Assembly (NCBI GenBank): GCA_002359025.1
Contig: DEPZ01000071.1
Location: forward strand, 40,871-59,895
Length of the DNA stretch: 19,025 bases
From: Erysipelotrichaceae bacterium UBA3379
Lineage (GTDB): Bacteria > Bacillota_I > Bacilli_A > Erysipelotrichales > Coprobacillaceae
Direction of reading: 5' to 3'
Shown: piece after piece, positions 5,960-12,936 of the stretch
How the letters are laid out: each line of letters opens with the position of its first letter
How positions within the stretch are numbered: position 1 is the first letter of the stretch
Translations under genes and position numbers: made by a program
Notes under the pieces: generated by a model
Databases searched by the model: none
Seen by the model: only the letters and a program-made list of their open reading frames with translations
Told to the model about the DNA's origin: nothing

Positions 5960-7384
5960 TTATTTTACAGTGATTAATTGTAAATAACTTGTTGTACCTT
6001 TCACACCTGGAGTACCACCAGTAACTAAGATAGTTTGTCCAGCATCAATTCCGTTTTCTTTAGCAATAACTTCAGCTAAGTTTAATAAACCTTCTGTAGT
6101 ATCCATTTTTTTACAGATTACAGATTTTACACCCCAGTTTAATGCTAATTTATGAGTTGTATCTTCATATGGAGTTGCTGCGATGATTGGACATTCTGGT
6201 CTATATCTTGACATTTTTCTAGCTGTAAATCCTGATTCAGTAAATGCGATGATTGCTGCAACATTGAATTTAGTAGCAATTTCAGCAACTGACATACAGA
6301 TAGCTTCTGAAGTATCTTCAGTAGCTGTTCTAACAGCTTTTCTATGTAAAGAAGCATAATCTAAAGTAGATTCAGTTTTTAAAGCAATTTTGTTCATAAC
6401 CATAACTGCTTCCTCTGGATATTTACCTTGTGCAGATTCACCTGATAACATGATTGCATCAGTTCCATCATAGATTGCGTTTGCAACGTCACTCACTTCT
6501 GCACGAGTTGGTCTTGGGTTTTCTTGCATAGACTCTAACATTTGAGTTGCAGTGATAACCACTTTACCAGCAGCTTTACATTTTTTGATTAATTCTTTTT
6601 GGATTAATGGTACATCTTCTGCAGGAACTTCAACACCTAAGTCTCCACGAGCTACCATGATACCATCAGCAACTTTGATGATATCATCCATTTTTTCAAC
6701 ACCTTCGCTATTTTCAATTTTAGCGATAACTTGGATATTTGGTTTTCCATTTTCTACTAAGATTTTCTTAATATCTAATACGTCTTGAGGACGACGAACA
6801 AATGAAGCAGCGATAAAGTCTACATTTTGTTGACATCCAAATTCGATATCAGCTCTATCTTTTTCAGAAACGAATTCAAATCCTAATTCAATACCTGGAA
6901 CGTTGATTCCACGTTTGTTTTTAACTTTACCATCATTTGCACATACACAAACGATATCAGTTCCTTCTACATGGTCAACTAATAATTCTACTTGACCATC
7001 GTTAACTAAGATAAATCCACCAGGTTTAACATCTTTATATAAATCTTTATATGTGATAGTAAATCTATCAGATGTTCCTTCGATATCTTCAACACAAATA
7101 ACTGAAGTTTGACCTTTTTTAAATTGTGTTGATCCACCAACGAAATCTCCAGTACGGATTTCAGGACCTTTAGTATCTAATAAAATAGCACAGTTAGTTC
7201 CTAATTCAGCGTTGACATCACGCATAGTTTGCATTTTTGCTCCATGTTCTTCAAAATCACCATGAGAGAAATTACAACGCATAACATTCATACCAGCTAA
7301 AACTAATTTCTTTAACATTTTTGGATCTTGAGAAGCAGGTCCAATAGTACAAACAATTTTAGTTTTTTTCATTTTATCTTTCAT
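5960..7384 (-). CDS. pyk: pyruvate kinase
   Basis: Pyruvate kinase transfers phosphate from phosphoenolpyruvate to ADP in the last step of glycolysis. The 474-residue protein has the canonical barrel motifs: KIVCTIGPAS (9-18), MRCNFSHG (35-42), LLDTKGPEIRTG (68-79), the catalytic lysine in VIAKIEN, the Mg/PEP-binding signature MVARGDLGVEVP, and TATQMLESM...PTRAEVSDVANAIYDGTDAIMLSGE. It ends with GGTPGVKGTTSYLQL. It lacks the extra C-terminal PEP-utiliser-like domain of the 585-residue Bacillus enzymes. Glu75 in the GPEIRTG segment is the residue that goes with potassium dependence in characterised pyruvate kinases, so K+ dependence is predicted. AGGAG lies 10 nt before this ATG and too far from the next ATG (codon 5), which supports this start. 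It follows pfkA by 35 nt. Confidence 0.98.
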   Translation of the reverse strand: MKDKMKKTKIVCTIGPASQDPKMLKKLVLAGMNVMRCNFSHGDFEEHGAKMQTMRDVNAELGTNCAILLDTKGPEIRTGDFVGGSTQFKKGQTSVICVEDIEGTSDRFTITYKDLYKDVKPGGFILVNDGQVELLVDHVEGTDIVCVCANDGKVKNKRGINVPGIELGFEFVSEKDRADIEFGCQQNVDFIAASFVRRPQDVLDIKKILVENGKPNIQVIAKIENSEGVEKMDDIIKVADGIMVARGDLGVEVPAEDVPLIQKELIKKCKAAGKVVITATQMLESMQENPRPTRAEVSDVANAIYDGTDAIMLSGESAQGKYPEEAVMVMNKIALKTESTLDYASLHRKAVRTATEDTSEAICMSVAEIATKFNVAAIIAFTESGFTARKMSRYRPECPIIAATPYEDTTHKLALNWGVKSVICKKMDTTEGLLNLAEVIAKENGIDAGQTILVTGGTPGVKGTTSYLQLITVK

Positions 7385-7419
7385 CTTTGATAATCTCCTA
7401 TACCCTACATATATTTATA

Positions 7420-8379
7420 TTAACGAAGTTTTAATACATCTTCGTAAATACCTTTATTCACTTGACGTTTATGTCCTAAGACTTCTTCAATTGGTAACCC
7501 AATAATTTCTCCTTTAACTTCACTAATGCAAAGTCCACCTTTTCCTTCTTGTAACAATTCAACAGCTTTAATTCCCATACGGCTTGCTAAAACTCTGTCT
7601 CTCGCTGATGGACGTCCACCACGTTGCATATGTCCTAAAACATTTGCACGAGTTTCAAATCCTGTTGCTTCTTCAACACGTTTTGCTAATTCATGAACAT
7701 CAGTAATATGTTCAGTAATAACAACTAATGCATGTTTTTTATCAGAAGCTTTTGATTTTTTCAATGTTTCAATGATTTCTTCTTCATCATATCCACTTTC
7801 ACTTGTAACGATCATTTCAGCCCCACATGCAATACCAGCATGAACTGCTAAGTCACCACATCTTCTACCCATAACTTCAAGAATTGTACATCTTTGATGT
7901 GAACTTGAAGTATCTCTTAATTTATCTAGTGCATCTACAATTGTATTGAGCGCAGTATCAAATCCAATTGTAAAATCAGTATCTGGAATATCATTATCAA
8001 TAGTTCCAGGAATACCAATACAGTTAATTCCCATTTCAGTTAATTTTAAAGCACCATGATAGCTTCCATCTCCACCAATAACAACCAAAGCTTCCATACC
8101 AACTTTTTTCATTTGTTCAATGGCTTCTTTTCTTATTTCAGGATCTTTGAATTCAGGGAAACGTGCAGACTTTAAGAAAGTTCCCCCAATATTAATAATA
8201 TTTCTTGTACTATGACTATCAAATTCAATAAAGTCACCTTCATGTAATCCTTTATATCCTAATCTGACACCATAGACTTTAATTCCTCTATTTAAACATG
8301 TTCTTGTTACAGCACGAATTGCTGCATTCATTCCAGGTGCATCTCCACCGGAAGTCAACACTCCAATACATTTAACCAT
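7420..8379 (-). CDS. pfkA: ATP-dependent 6-phosphofructokinase
   Basis: PfkA phosphorylates fructose 6-phosphate at C1, the committed step of glycolysis. The 319-residue length is that of the classical bacterial tetrameric enzyme. The nucleotide loop is VLTSGGDAPGMNAA (7-20). GGDGS (102-106) and PGTIDNDI (124-131) carry glycine at both places where pyrophosphate-dependent enzymes have Asp and Lys, so ATP is the donor. The catalytic aspartate is Asp128 in TIDND. GFDTALNT, EVMGRRCGDLA and LGHMQRGG form the rest of the sugar-phosphate site. Arg22 and Arg26 match the position of effector-site arginines in E. coli PfkA, so PEP/ADP control is plausible. GAGGAG precedes the ATG at normal spacing. 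It is transcribed with pyk. Confidence 0.98.
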   Translation of the reverse strand: MVKCIGVLTSGGDAPGMNAAIRAVTRTCLNRGIKVYGVRLGYKGLHEGDFIEFDSHSTRNIINIGGTFLKSARFPEFKDPEIRKEAIEQMKKVGMEALVVIGGDGSYHGALKLTEMGINCIGIPGTIDNDIPDTDFTIGFDTALNTIVDALDKLRDTSSSHQRCTILEVMGRRCGDLAVHAGIACGAEMIVTSESGYDEEEIIETLKKSKASDKKHALVVITEHITDVHELAKRVEEATGFETRANVLGHMQRGGRPSARDRVLASRMGIKAVELLQEGKGGLCISEVKGEIIGLPIEEVLGHKRQVNKGIYEDVLKLR

Positions 8380-8408
8380 AATCTTTCTCCTCTCATTTAA
8401 GCACTATG

Positions 8409-8417
8409 ATTTTACCA
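8409..8417 (-). promoter_or_regulatory. candidate extended -10 promoter for pfkA-pyk
   Basis: TGGTAAAAT on the minus strand, an extended -10 (TG-N-TAAAAT), in the 77-nt gap after dnaI. No good -35 is seen at 17 nt. The leader to the pfkA ATG would be about 23 nt and includes the GAGGAG ribosome-binding site. No terminator hairpin is visible between dnaI and this element. Confidence 0.5.
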
Positions 8418-8456
8418 CAAAATACTCATATATTCTACACTTTTGTTATCATTCTA

Positions 8457-9365
8457 TTACTTCAAATTCATCTCGTCAAGCATTATTTCAATGCTTAACG
8501 CTTTCATTTTAGAAGTAATTGTATTTGCTCGAATTTCATCGCTTTTTTTAGTAGTATAGACCTTTTTTAAATCATTATACCCATACATACTTGTAAAAAA
8601 AGTAGGTAATTGATTTAAAAGACGATATGATAAAATCGTTAACAATATTTCATCTCTAGACCATGATGTTACATTTTCTTCACCTATGCTATCTAATAAT
8701 AAATAATCTACTTTCATTAACCTTTCAATAGCATATTCACTTTCACCAGTAGAGAAACTTGACTTTAAATCTATTAAATATGTTGGAAAATGTATAAACC
8801 CTACTTCTTTTCCCTTTTTCGCAAGTGAATTCATTAAACCTGCTAATAAAGTTGTTTTTCCAGTTCCCATTTTTCCATGCAAGAAAAGACCTTTATTGGT
8901 TGGATTGGCAATATATTTTAAAATATAAGTAATAGCTGCTTGATTATTTTTAGGAAGTTCTTTAATATTATGAACCATTTCTAATTCATTTAAATCAGTT
9001 AATAAGATTTGATCTGTAACATTTGTAATCACAAACTTCTCTAATAAATCTCTTTTTCTTTCTAATTCTTTTCCATATATACAACTAGACATTTCTATAT
9101 GAATTTCATGATCTCTATACACTAAGTTTTTTTTCATCCCTTTATTATCTTTAGGACAATCTTTTAAAGATTGGCATCCAGCACAAAGATGATAGTCATC
9201 ATTATAGTCTAGAAACTCTACCCAGTTTTCATCCATGATTGAGGGATTTAAATGATTCTCTTTTAAAAATTGCTGAATATGTTTTTCCTTAGATAATGCA
9301 TAAAGACTTTCTTGTTTCATTTCTACGATATCTGGATTTTGCATCATATCTGTAATTTTAATCAT
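8457..9365 (-). CDS. dnaI: primosomal protein DnaI, helicase loader
   Basis: DnaI is the AAA+ ATPase that loads the replicative helicase (named DnaC in Bacillus) at origins and restarted forks. The 302-residue protein has an N-terminal zinc-binding region with Cys61, Cys64 and Cys70 (CAGCQSLKDC) and Cys95 further on, as in B. subtilis DnaI. The ATPase core has Walker A GKMGTGKT (164-171) and Walker B YLLLDSIGEE (221-230), where the usual second Asp is Ser. A sensor I-like segment (FFTSMYGYNDL) and a late basic segment (RANTITSKMKAL) follow. The start shares a 4-nt ATGA overlap with the dnaB stop, so the two are translationally coupled, matching their shared role. It is the last gene of the tight dnaE run. 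Confidence 0.95.
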   Translation of the reverse strand: MIKITDMMQNPDIVEMKQESLYALSKEKHIQQFLKENHLNPSIMDENWVEFLDYNDDYHLCAGCQSLKDCPKDNKGMKKNLVYRDHEIHIEMSSCIYGKELERKRDLLEKFVITNVTDQILLTDLNELEMVHNIKELPKNNQAAITYILKYIANPTNKGLFLHGKMGTGKTTLLAGLMNSLAKKGKEVGFIHFPTYLIDLKSSFSTGESEYAIERLMKVDYLLLDSIGEENVTSWSRDEILLTILSYRLLNQLPTFFTSMYGYNDLKKVYTTKKSDEIRANTITSKMKALSIEIMLDEMNLK

Positions 9366-10591
9366 AATTGTCCCTCCTTCAATTGTTGTAATAGATATGG
9401 TAATTCATCTATGACATCTTGATTTGTTTCTACGACTTCTTTCTCTTCTTTTTTATCTTGCGGTTGCATTAAAGCATGGTATGCATCCATTGCTGTTTCT
9501 ATCTTCTGACGTGCCCATGATGCTCCAATTGCTTCACAATAACGTTTTGATAAACGATTTTGATTTTTTCCTAATACATATTCTATCAATACATTCACCA
9601 CTGCTGGCTTTAAGCCAAGTTGCACCATAAGTGTTTCTACAATCATTAAATCATGAAATACCGGTTCTTTTCCTCCTTGTTTATTTTTCAATAACTCATA
9701 AGGAGTTAAAGAATCAAGATACTTCATATGTAGAACAAGCGGTGAAGCATTATCCTCTTGAGTTGTATATTGCAATGGTTGCTTATGATAAATTTCTTTT
9801 AGTGACGATGCATCATTCATATCACTATAAGCCTTAACTTGCTTTTTAAACAACGCTTTATTCCATCCACTTGATTCCATGGCATCTTTAATAAATCCTG
9901 CTAATGTTAAAGGATCTAAAGAATAGACTGTAGCAATTTGTACTGCATATTTTAAATCTTCATCCTTTAACATTGTTCGATTGACTTGATAATCAGCTAG
10001 AGATTGATATAAAAGATCATAATCATAGCTCACCTCTATATTTTTATGAAGAGATTCTTGAAGATCCTTGAGTTGTAATTCTCTTCCACTTTTTTGATGA
10101 TAACGAATTGTATAAGCATCTTGGAAAGATGTTGTAATATCCTCATAATGACTTAAATCTTCTTTAGCGATTTTAAAATACTGAACAGTTTTTCTAAAAT
10201 CTTCGCTAGACATAGATTCTTGAAGTAAAGAAGTCAAAATTTGGTTTTTAAAGAATGCTTGTAAAGTCAAGGGACTAAGAGGTACAAAGACATATTGAGT
10301 CATATCATTTTCATGCTTCACATATGTTTTTAATAATCCAATACCTTCTAATGCTTGTAATGCTTTTTCCATATCTATCAAACTCATAGAAAGAAATGAG
10401 ATTAATCTAGATAATACAGAAGGTTTTAAAAAACGACTCATACGTTTTCCTTCTAGCATCAACATCATATATAATTGTAAAGCATGACTACCCATTAATG
10501 GCTGGTATAAATAATAAAGTATATCTGTTTGTACATCATCTAATGGATAATGGATTTCTACTCTATATAGATCACTCATGTATAACTTCAT
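9362..10591 (-). CDS. dnaB: replication initiation and membrane attachment protein DnaB (DnaD/DnaB family)
   Basis: This is the Gram-positive DnaB, a DNA-remodelling initiation protein that works with DnaD and DnaI to deliver helicase at oriC and restart sites; it is not the E. coli DnaB helicase. The 409-residue product has an N-terminal winged-helix-like region (about 14-100), a first DnaD-like helical domain (about 195-260), and a second with the diagnostic YxxxIxxxW motif as YCEAIGASW (351-359). An acidic linker and short tail follow. The ATG at 10589-10591 overlaps the coaE end by 20 nt and has AGGA eight bases upstream. A second ATG (codon 5, 10577-10579) is possible but has a weaker site. 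dnaI overlaps its end by 4 nt. The nrdR gene often found before dnaB in Bacillus is absent here. Confidence 0.93.
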   Translation of the reverse strand: MKLYMSDLYRVEIHYPLDDVQTDILYYLYQPLMGSHALQLYMMLMLEGKRMSRFLKPSVLSRLISFLSMSLIDMEKALQALEGIGLLKTYVKHENDMTQYVFVPLSPLTLQAFFKNQILTSLLQESMSSEDFRKTVQYFKIAKEDLSHYEDITTSFQDAYTIRYHQKSGRELQLKDLQESLHKNIEVSYDYDLLYQSLADYQVNRTMLKDEDLKYAVQIATVYSLDPLTLAGFIKDAMESSGWNKALFKKQVKAYSDMNDASSLKEIYHKQPLQYTTQEDNASPLVLHMKYLDSLTPYELLKNKQGGKEPVFHDLMIVETLMVQLGLKPAVVNVLIEYVLGKNQNRLSKRYCEAIGASWARQKIETAMDAYHALMQPQDKKEEKEVVETNQDVIDELPYLLQQLKEGQL

Positions 10592-11168
10592 TATGAATTT
10601 CCTTTAATACCCTTTCTATATTTTGATATAATTCTTCTTGATAACCACGATTATCAATCACATAATCAGCGATTTCTTTTTTCTTTTCAATTGATATTTG
10701 TTGACTCATTAAATGTCTCGCTTGTTTTTCATCAATATGATTTCTATTCATTAAACGTCTACATTGTGTATCCTCATCAACATAGACAACAATAATCTTA
10801 TCACATAGATATTCTAGATGAGCTTCATACAATAAAGGAATATCTAAGAAAATAAGTGAATCTTGACACTCTTGAATTCCTGTTTTTAAACAGTCTATGA
10901 CATAGGGATGAATAATATCTTCTAATCTTTGTTTCTTTGTTTGATCATGAAAAACAATATCTCCTAACTTCTTTCTATCAATCGATCCATCTTCATTGAC
11001 ACAATCAAATTCTTCTTTGACTTTTTGATAACAGCTCTTTCCAATATCCAATGCATGTCTTGAAATTTCATCACTATCCAACACTTGATATCCTTTTTGT
11101 AAAAGATATCGCGTTACTGTGCTCTTTCCCACAGCAATAGATCCTGTTAATCCTATCACTTTAGTCAT
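10572..11168 (-). CDS. coaE: dephospho-CoA kinase
   Basis: CoaE phosphorylates the 3'-hydroxyl of dephospho-CoA, the last step of coenzyme A synthesis. The 198-residue protein has the expected size. It begins with the P-loop IGLTGSIAVGKST (5-17), followed by the family's GYQVLDSDEISR segment, with the catalytic aspartate region, and LIFLDIPLLYE with its conserved Asp-Ile-Pro-Leu-Leu-Tyr-Glu. AAGGAG lies seven bases before the ATG, inside the end of the oxidoreductase gene, which it overlaps by 8 nt; its own end overlaps dnaB by 20 nt. Its place between mutM and dnaB is conserved in Firmicutes, without an evident metabolic reason. Confidence 0.96.
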   Translation of the reverse strand: MTKVIGLTGSIAVGKSTVTRYLLQKGYQVLDSDEISRHALDIGKSCYQKVKEEFDCVNEDGSIDRKKLGDIVFHDQTKKQRLEDIIHPYVIDCLKTGIQECQDSLIFLDIPLLYEAHLEYLCDKIIVVYVDEDTQCRRLMNRNHIDEKQARHLMSQQISIEKKKEIADYVIDNRGYQEELYQNIERVLKEIHNEVIHE

Positions 11169-12114
11169 GAAAGTTCTCCTTAATTTGTTCTAATAGAGAA
11201 ATACAATCCAATGAATCTTGATGTGTCATATAATCGCTTTCTACTTTTAAATACGCAATACAACGATGAACTTCTTCTATTTCTGTATAAAAATCATCAT
11301 GGATATATGGTATTTCTCCAGTAAAGGATTCTCCGTTATTAAAATGCACAGTTGCTTTTGTAGGACGGTAGAATGGATCTGCTTCTATTGTTCCTAATGT
11401 TCCAATAATCTTCATTGATTTCTTTGATGTAGAGTCCATAGAAACCTCTATTCTTGCTGTTTGTTGAGATGTAAACTCTAATTCTATAATATCATGAACA
11501 TCTACACCATATGCATATTTAACATCAGTTTGGATAGAACTGACAGGTGCTTTTATATAATCTAAAATGAAAGCGATATTATAAATACCAAGATCATATA
11601 AAGCTCCTCCTTGTTGTTTATCAAACAGATATGACTGTTCATTATATTCTACATTTCCACAAAAAGCTGTTTCAATTCTTTGAATATCACCAATCACACC
11701 TTTATTGACCAATGATTTTATTTCCTTTGCCATTGGAATAAAACGTGTTTTGATTCCTTCAATAAACACTGTATGCTTCTTTTTTGCAAGTTCACATAAT
11801 TCATAAGTTTGCTCATATGTCAAAGTCGCAGGCTTTTCACATAATACCACTTTATTTTTCATCAAAGCAGCTTTAGCAATTTCATAATGCATAGCATGAA
11901 CCACACCTATGTATATAGCATCCACATTGTCATCATCAATCAATTCTTGATATGAAGAATAAACATGAACATCTGGATGTGATTTTAAAAACTCTTCTTG
12001 TTTTTCTTTTGTTTTTGATGCCGCCGCATAGAGTTTGCCATCCTCGCTATATGACAAACTTTTTATAAATCTATGTGAAATTCTACCTAATCCTATAACA
12101 CCCCAATGAATCAT
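11161..12114 (-). CDS. Gfo/Idh/MocA-family NAD(P)-dependent oxidoreductase
   Basis: The 317-residue protein has a Rossmann domain with GVIGLGRIS (5-13). The family's CEKPATL motif (Glu93-Lys94-Pro95) supplies the catalytic-site lysine. The C-terminal alpha/beta domain includes GGALYDLGIYNIAF, with Asp174 and Tyr178 at the positions of the active-site pair. The Ala-Leu-x-Asp-x-Gly-x-Tyr form is the one seen in dihydrodiol dehydrogenase-like members, but the substrate cannot be read from sequence; members act on sugars, inositols and other polyols. The ATG is one base after the mutM stop. Its AGGAGG is seven bases upstream and is encoded by the last Arg-Arg codons of mutM. It overlaps coaE by 8 nt. 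In B. subtilis a membrane protein gene (ytaF) fills this position, so this gene is the unusual member of the operon. Confidence 0.92.
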   Translation of the reverse strand: MIHWGVIGLGRISHRFIKSLSYSEDGKLYAAASKTKEKQEEFLKSHPDVHVYSSYQELIDDDNVDAIYIGVVHAMHYEIAKAALMKNKVVLCEKPATLTYEQTYELCELAKKKHTVFIEGIKTRFIPMAKEIKSLVNKGVIGDIQRIETAFCGNVEYNEQSYLFDKQQGGALYDLGIYNIAFILDYIKAPVSSIQTDVKYAYGVDVHDIIELEFTSQQTARIEVSMDSTSKKSMKIIGTLGTIEADPFYRPTKATVHFNNGESFTGEIPYIHDDFYTEIEEVHRCIAYLKVESDYMTHQDSLDCISLLEQIKENFHD

Positions 12115-12115
12115 C

Positions 12116-12928
12116 TTAATACCTCCTTTTTTGACATTTCGGACAAAAATATGTTCCTCTTTGATTCAACATGATTTTCTTTATTTCTCCTTGACATATT
12201 GGACAAATCTTTTGTCCATGTGCATTTAAAGAAACCTGAAACAAACCATGTATGCCATTAGAATCAAAAGAATGAATCGTTGTACCACCTTGAGCAATCG
12301 CTCTTTTTAATACATCAATAGAAATCAATCTTAATTCATCAACACGTTTTTTAGAAAGCCTTGATGCTCTGGTACGAGGATCAATATGCATTAAAAAGCA
12401 TATTTCATTTGCATAAATGTTACCTATACCCGCAATAATAGATTGATCTAATAATGCAGATTTAATTGGTAAAGATGTGTGATGAAGCAAATCATATAAT
12501 TCATCTGTTGTCATATCAAAAGGTTCTTTACCCAATTTATTAAGTGGATTTTCTTGTAAATAATGATCTAGACTTACAAGCTTCATTCTACCAAATTTAC
12601 GTGTATCTATATATCTTAAATCTTTACCATCTTTAAGATGAAAAACCACATGTGTATGTTTATCAACTGGTAAAGAAGCATCAACAATATGATACTTCCC
12701 TTCCATACGTAAATGTGAAACAAATGCATCATGATCTAACTTAAATATCAAATACTTTCCATATCTATCTACTTCTCTCATTGTCTGATGCGTTAAACAA
12801 GTGATAAATTCTTGAGTATCTCCCTCTATAATTTTATCATAATAAACATCTATTCCTAGAATTTCTTCGTTTAAAATAAACTGTCTTAATGTTTGTCTCA
12901 CTGTTTCTACTTCTGGTAATTCTGGCAT
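12116..12928 (-). CDS. mutM: formamidopyrimidine-DNA glycosylase (Fpg/MutM)
   Basis: MutM excises 8-oxoguanine and formamidopyrimidines and cleaves the abasic site (AP lyase). The 270-residue protein begins with the invariant MPELPEVE, whose Pro2 is the nucleophile after Met removal and Glu3 the acid. Lys58 in DRYGKYL matches the catalytic-site lysine of E. coli MutM. The helix-two-turn-helix region holds SALLDQSIIAGIGNIYANEI. The C-terminal zinc finger has CPIC (Cys242, Cys245) and CPKC (Cys262, Cys265), with NQRGTYF in between carrying the DNA-contacting arginine. AGGTGA precedes the ATG, eight nt after the polA stop. The partnership with polA fits base-excision repair, where Pol I fills the gap. 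Confidence 0.97.
   Translation of the reverse strand: MPELPEVETVRQTLRQFILNEEILGIDVYYDKIIEGDTQEFITCLTHQTMREVDRYGKYLIFKLDHDAFVSHLRMEGKYHIVDASLPVDKHTHVVFHLKDGKDLRYIDTRKFGRMKLVSLDHYLQENPLNKLGKEPFDMTTDELYDLLHHTSLPIKSALLDQSIIAGIGNIYANEICFLMHIDPRTRASRLSKKRVDELRLISIDVLKRAIAQGGTTIHSFDSNGIHGLFQVSLNAHGQKICPICQGEIKKIMLNQRGTYFCPKCQKRRY
12122..12127 (-). promoter_or_regulatory. ribosome-binding site of the oxidoreductase gene, within mutM
   Basis: AGGAGG seven bases before the ATG at 12112-12114. It is formed by the Arg-Arg codons AGG AGG just before the final Tyr and stop of mutM, so the MutM C-terminus and this initiation site share the same bases. Confidence 0.85.
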
Positions 12929-12936
12929 ATTTTCAC

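Noticed and set aside
6552..6788. Plus-strand open frame of 78 codons
   Set aside because: It lies entirely inside pyk on the opposite strand, in a highly conserved catalytic region, with no ribosome-binding site; a shadow frame.
9424..9837. Two consecutive plus-strand frames of 68 codons
   Set aside because: Both are antisense to dnaB, which is supported by domain motifs; no ribosome-binding site or recognisable product.
9362..10591. dnaB as the replicative DNA helicase
   Set aside because: There is no Walker A motif or RecA-like core; the YxxxIxxxW motif and helical domains identify the Gram-positive initiation protein of the same name.
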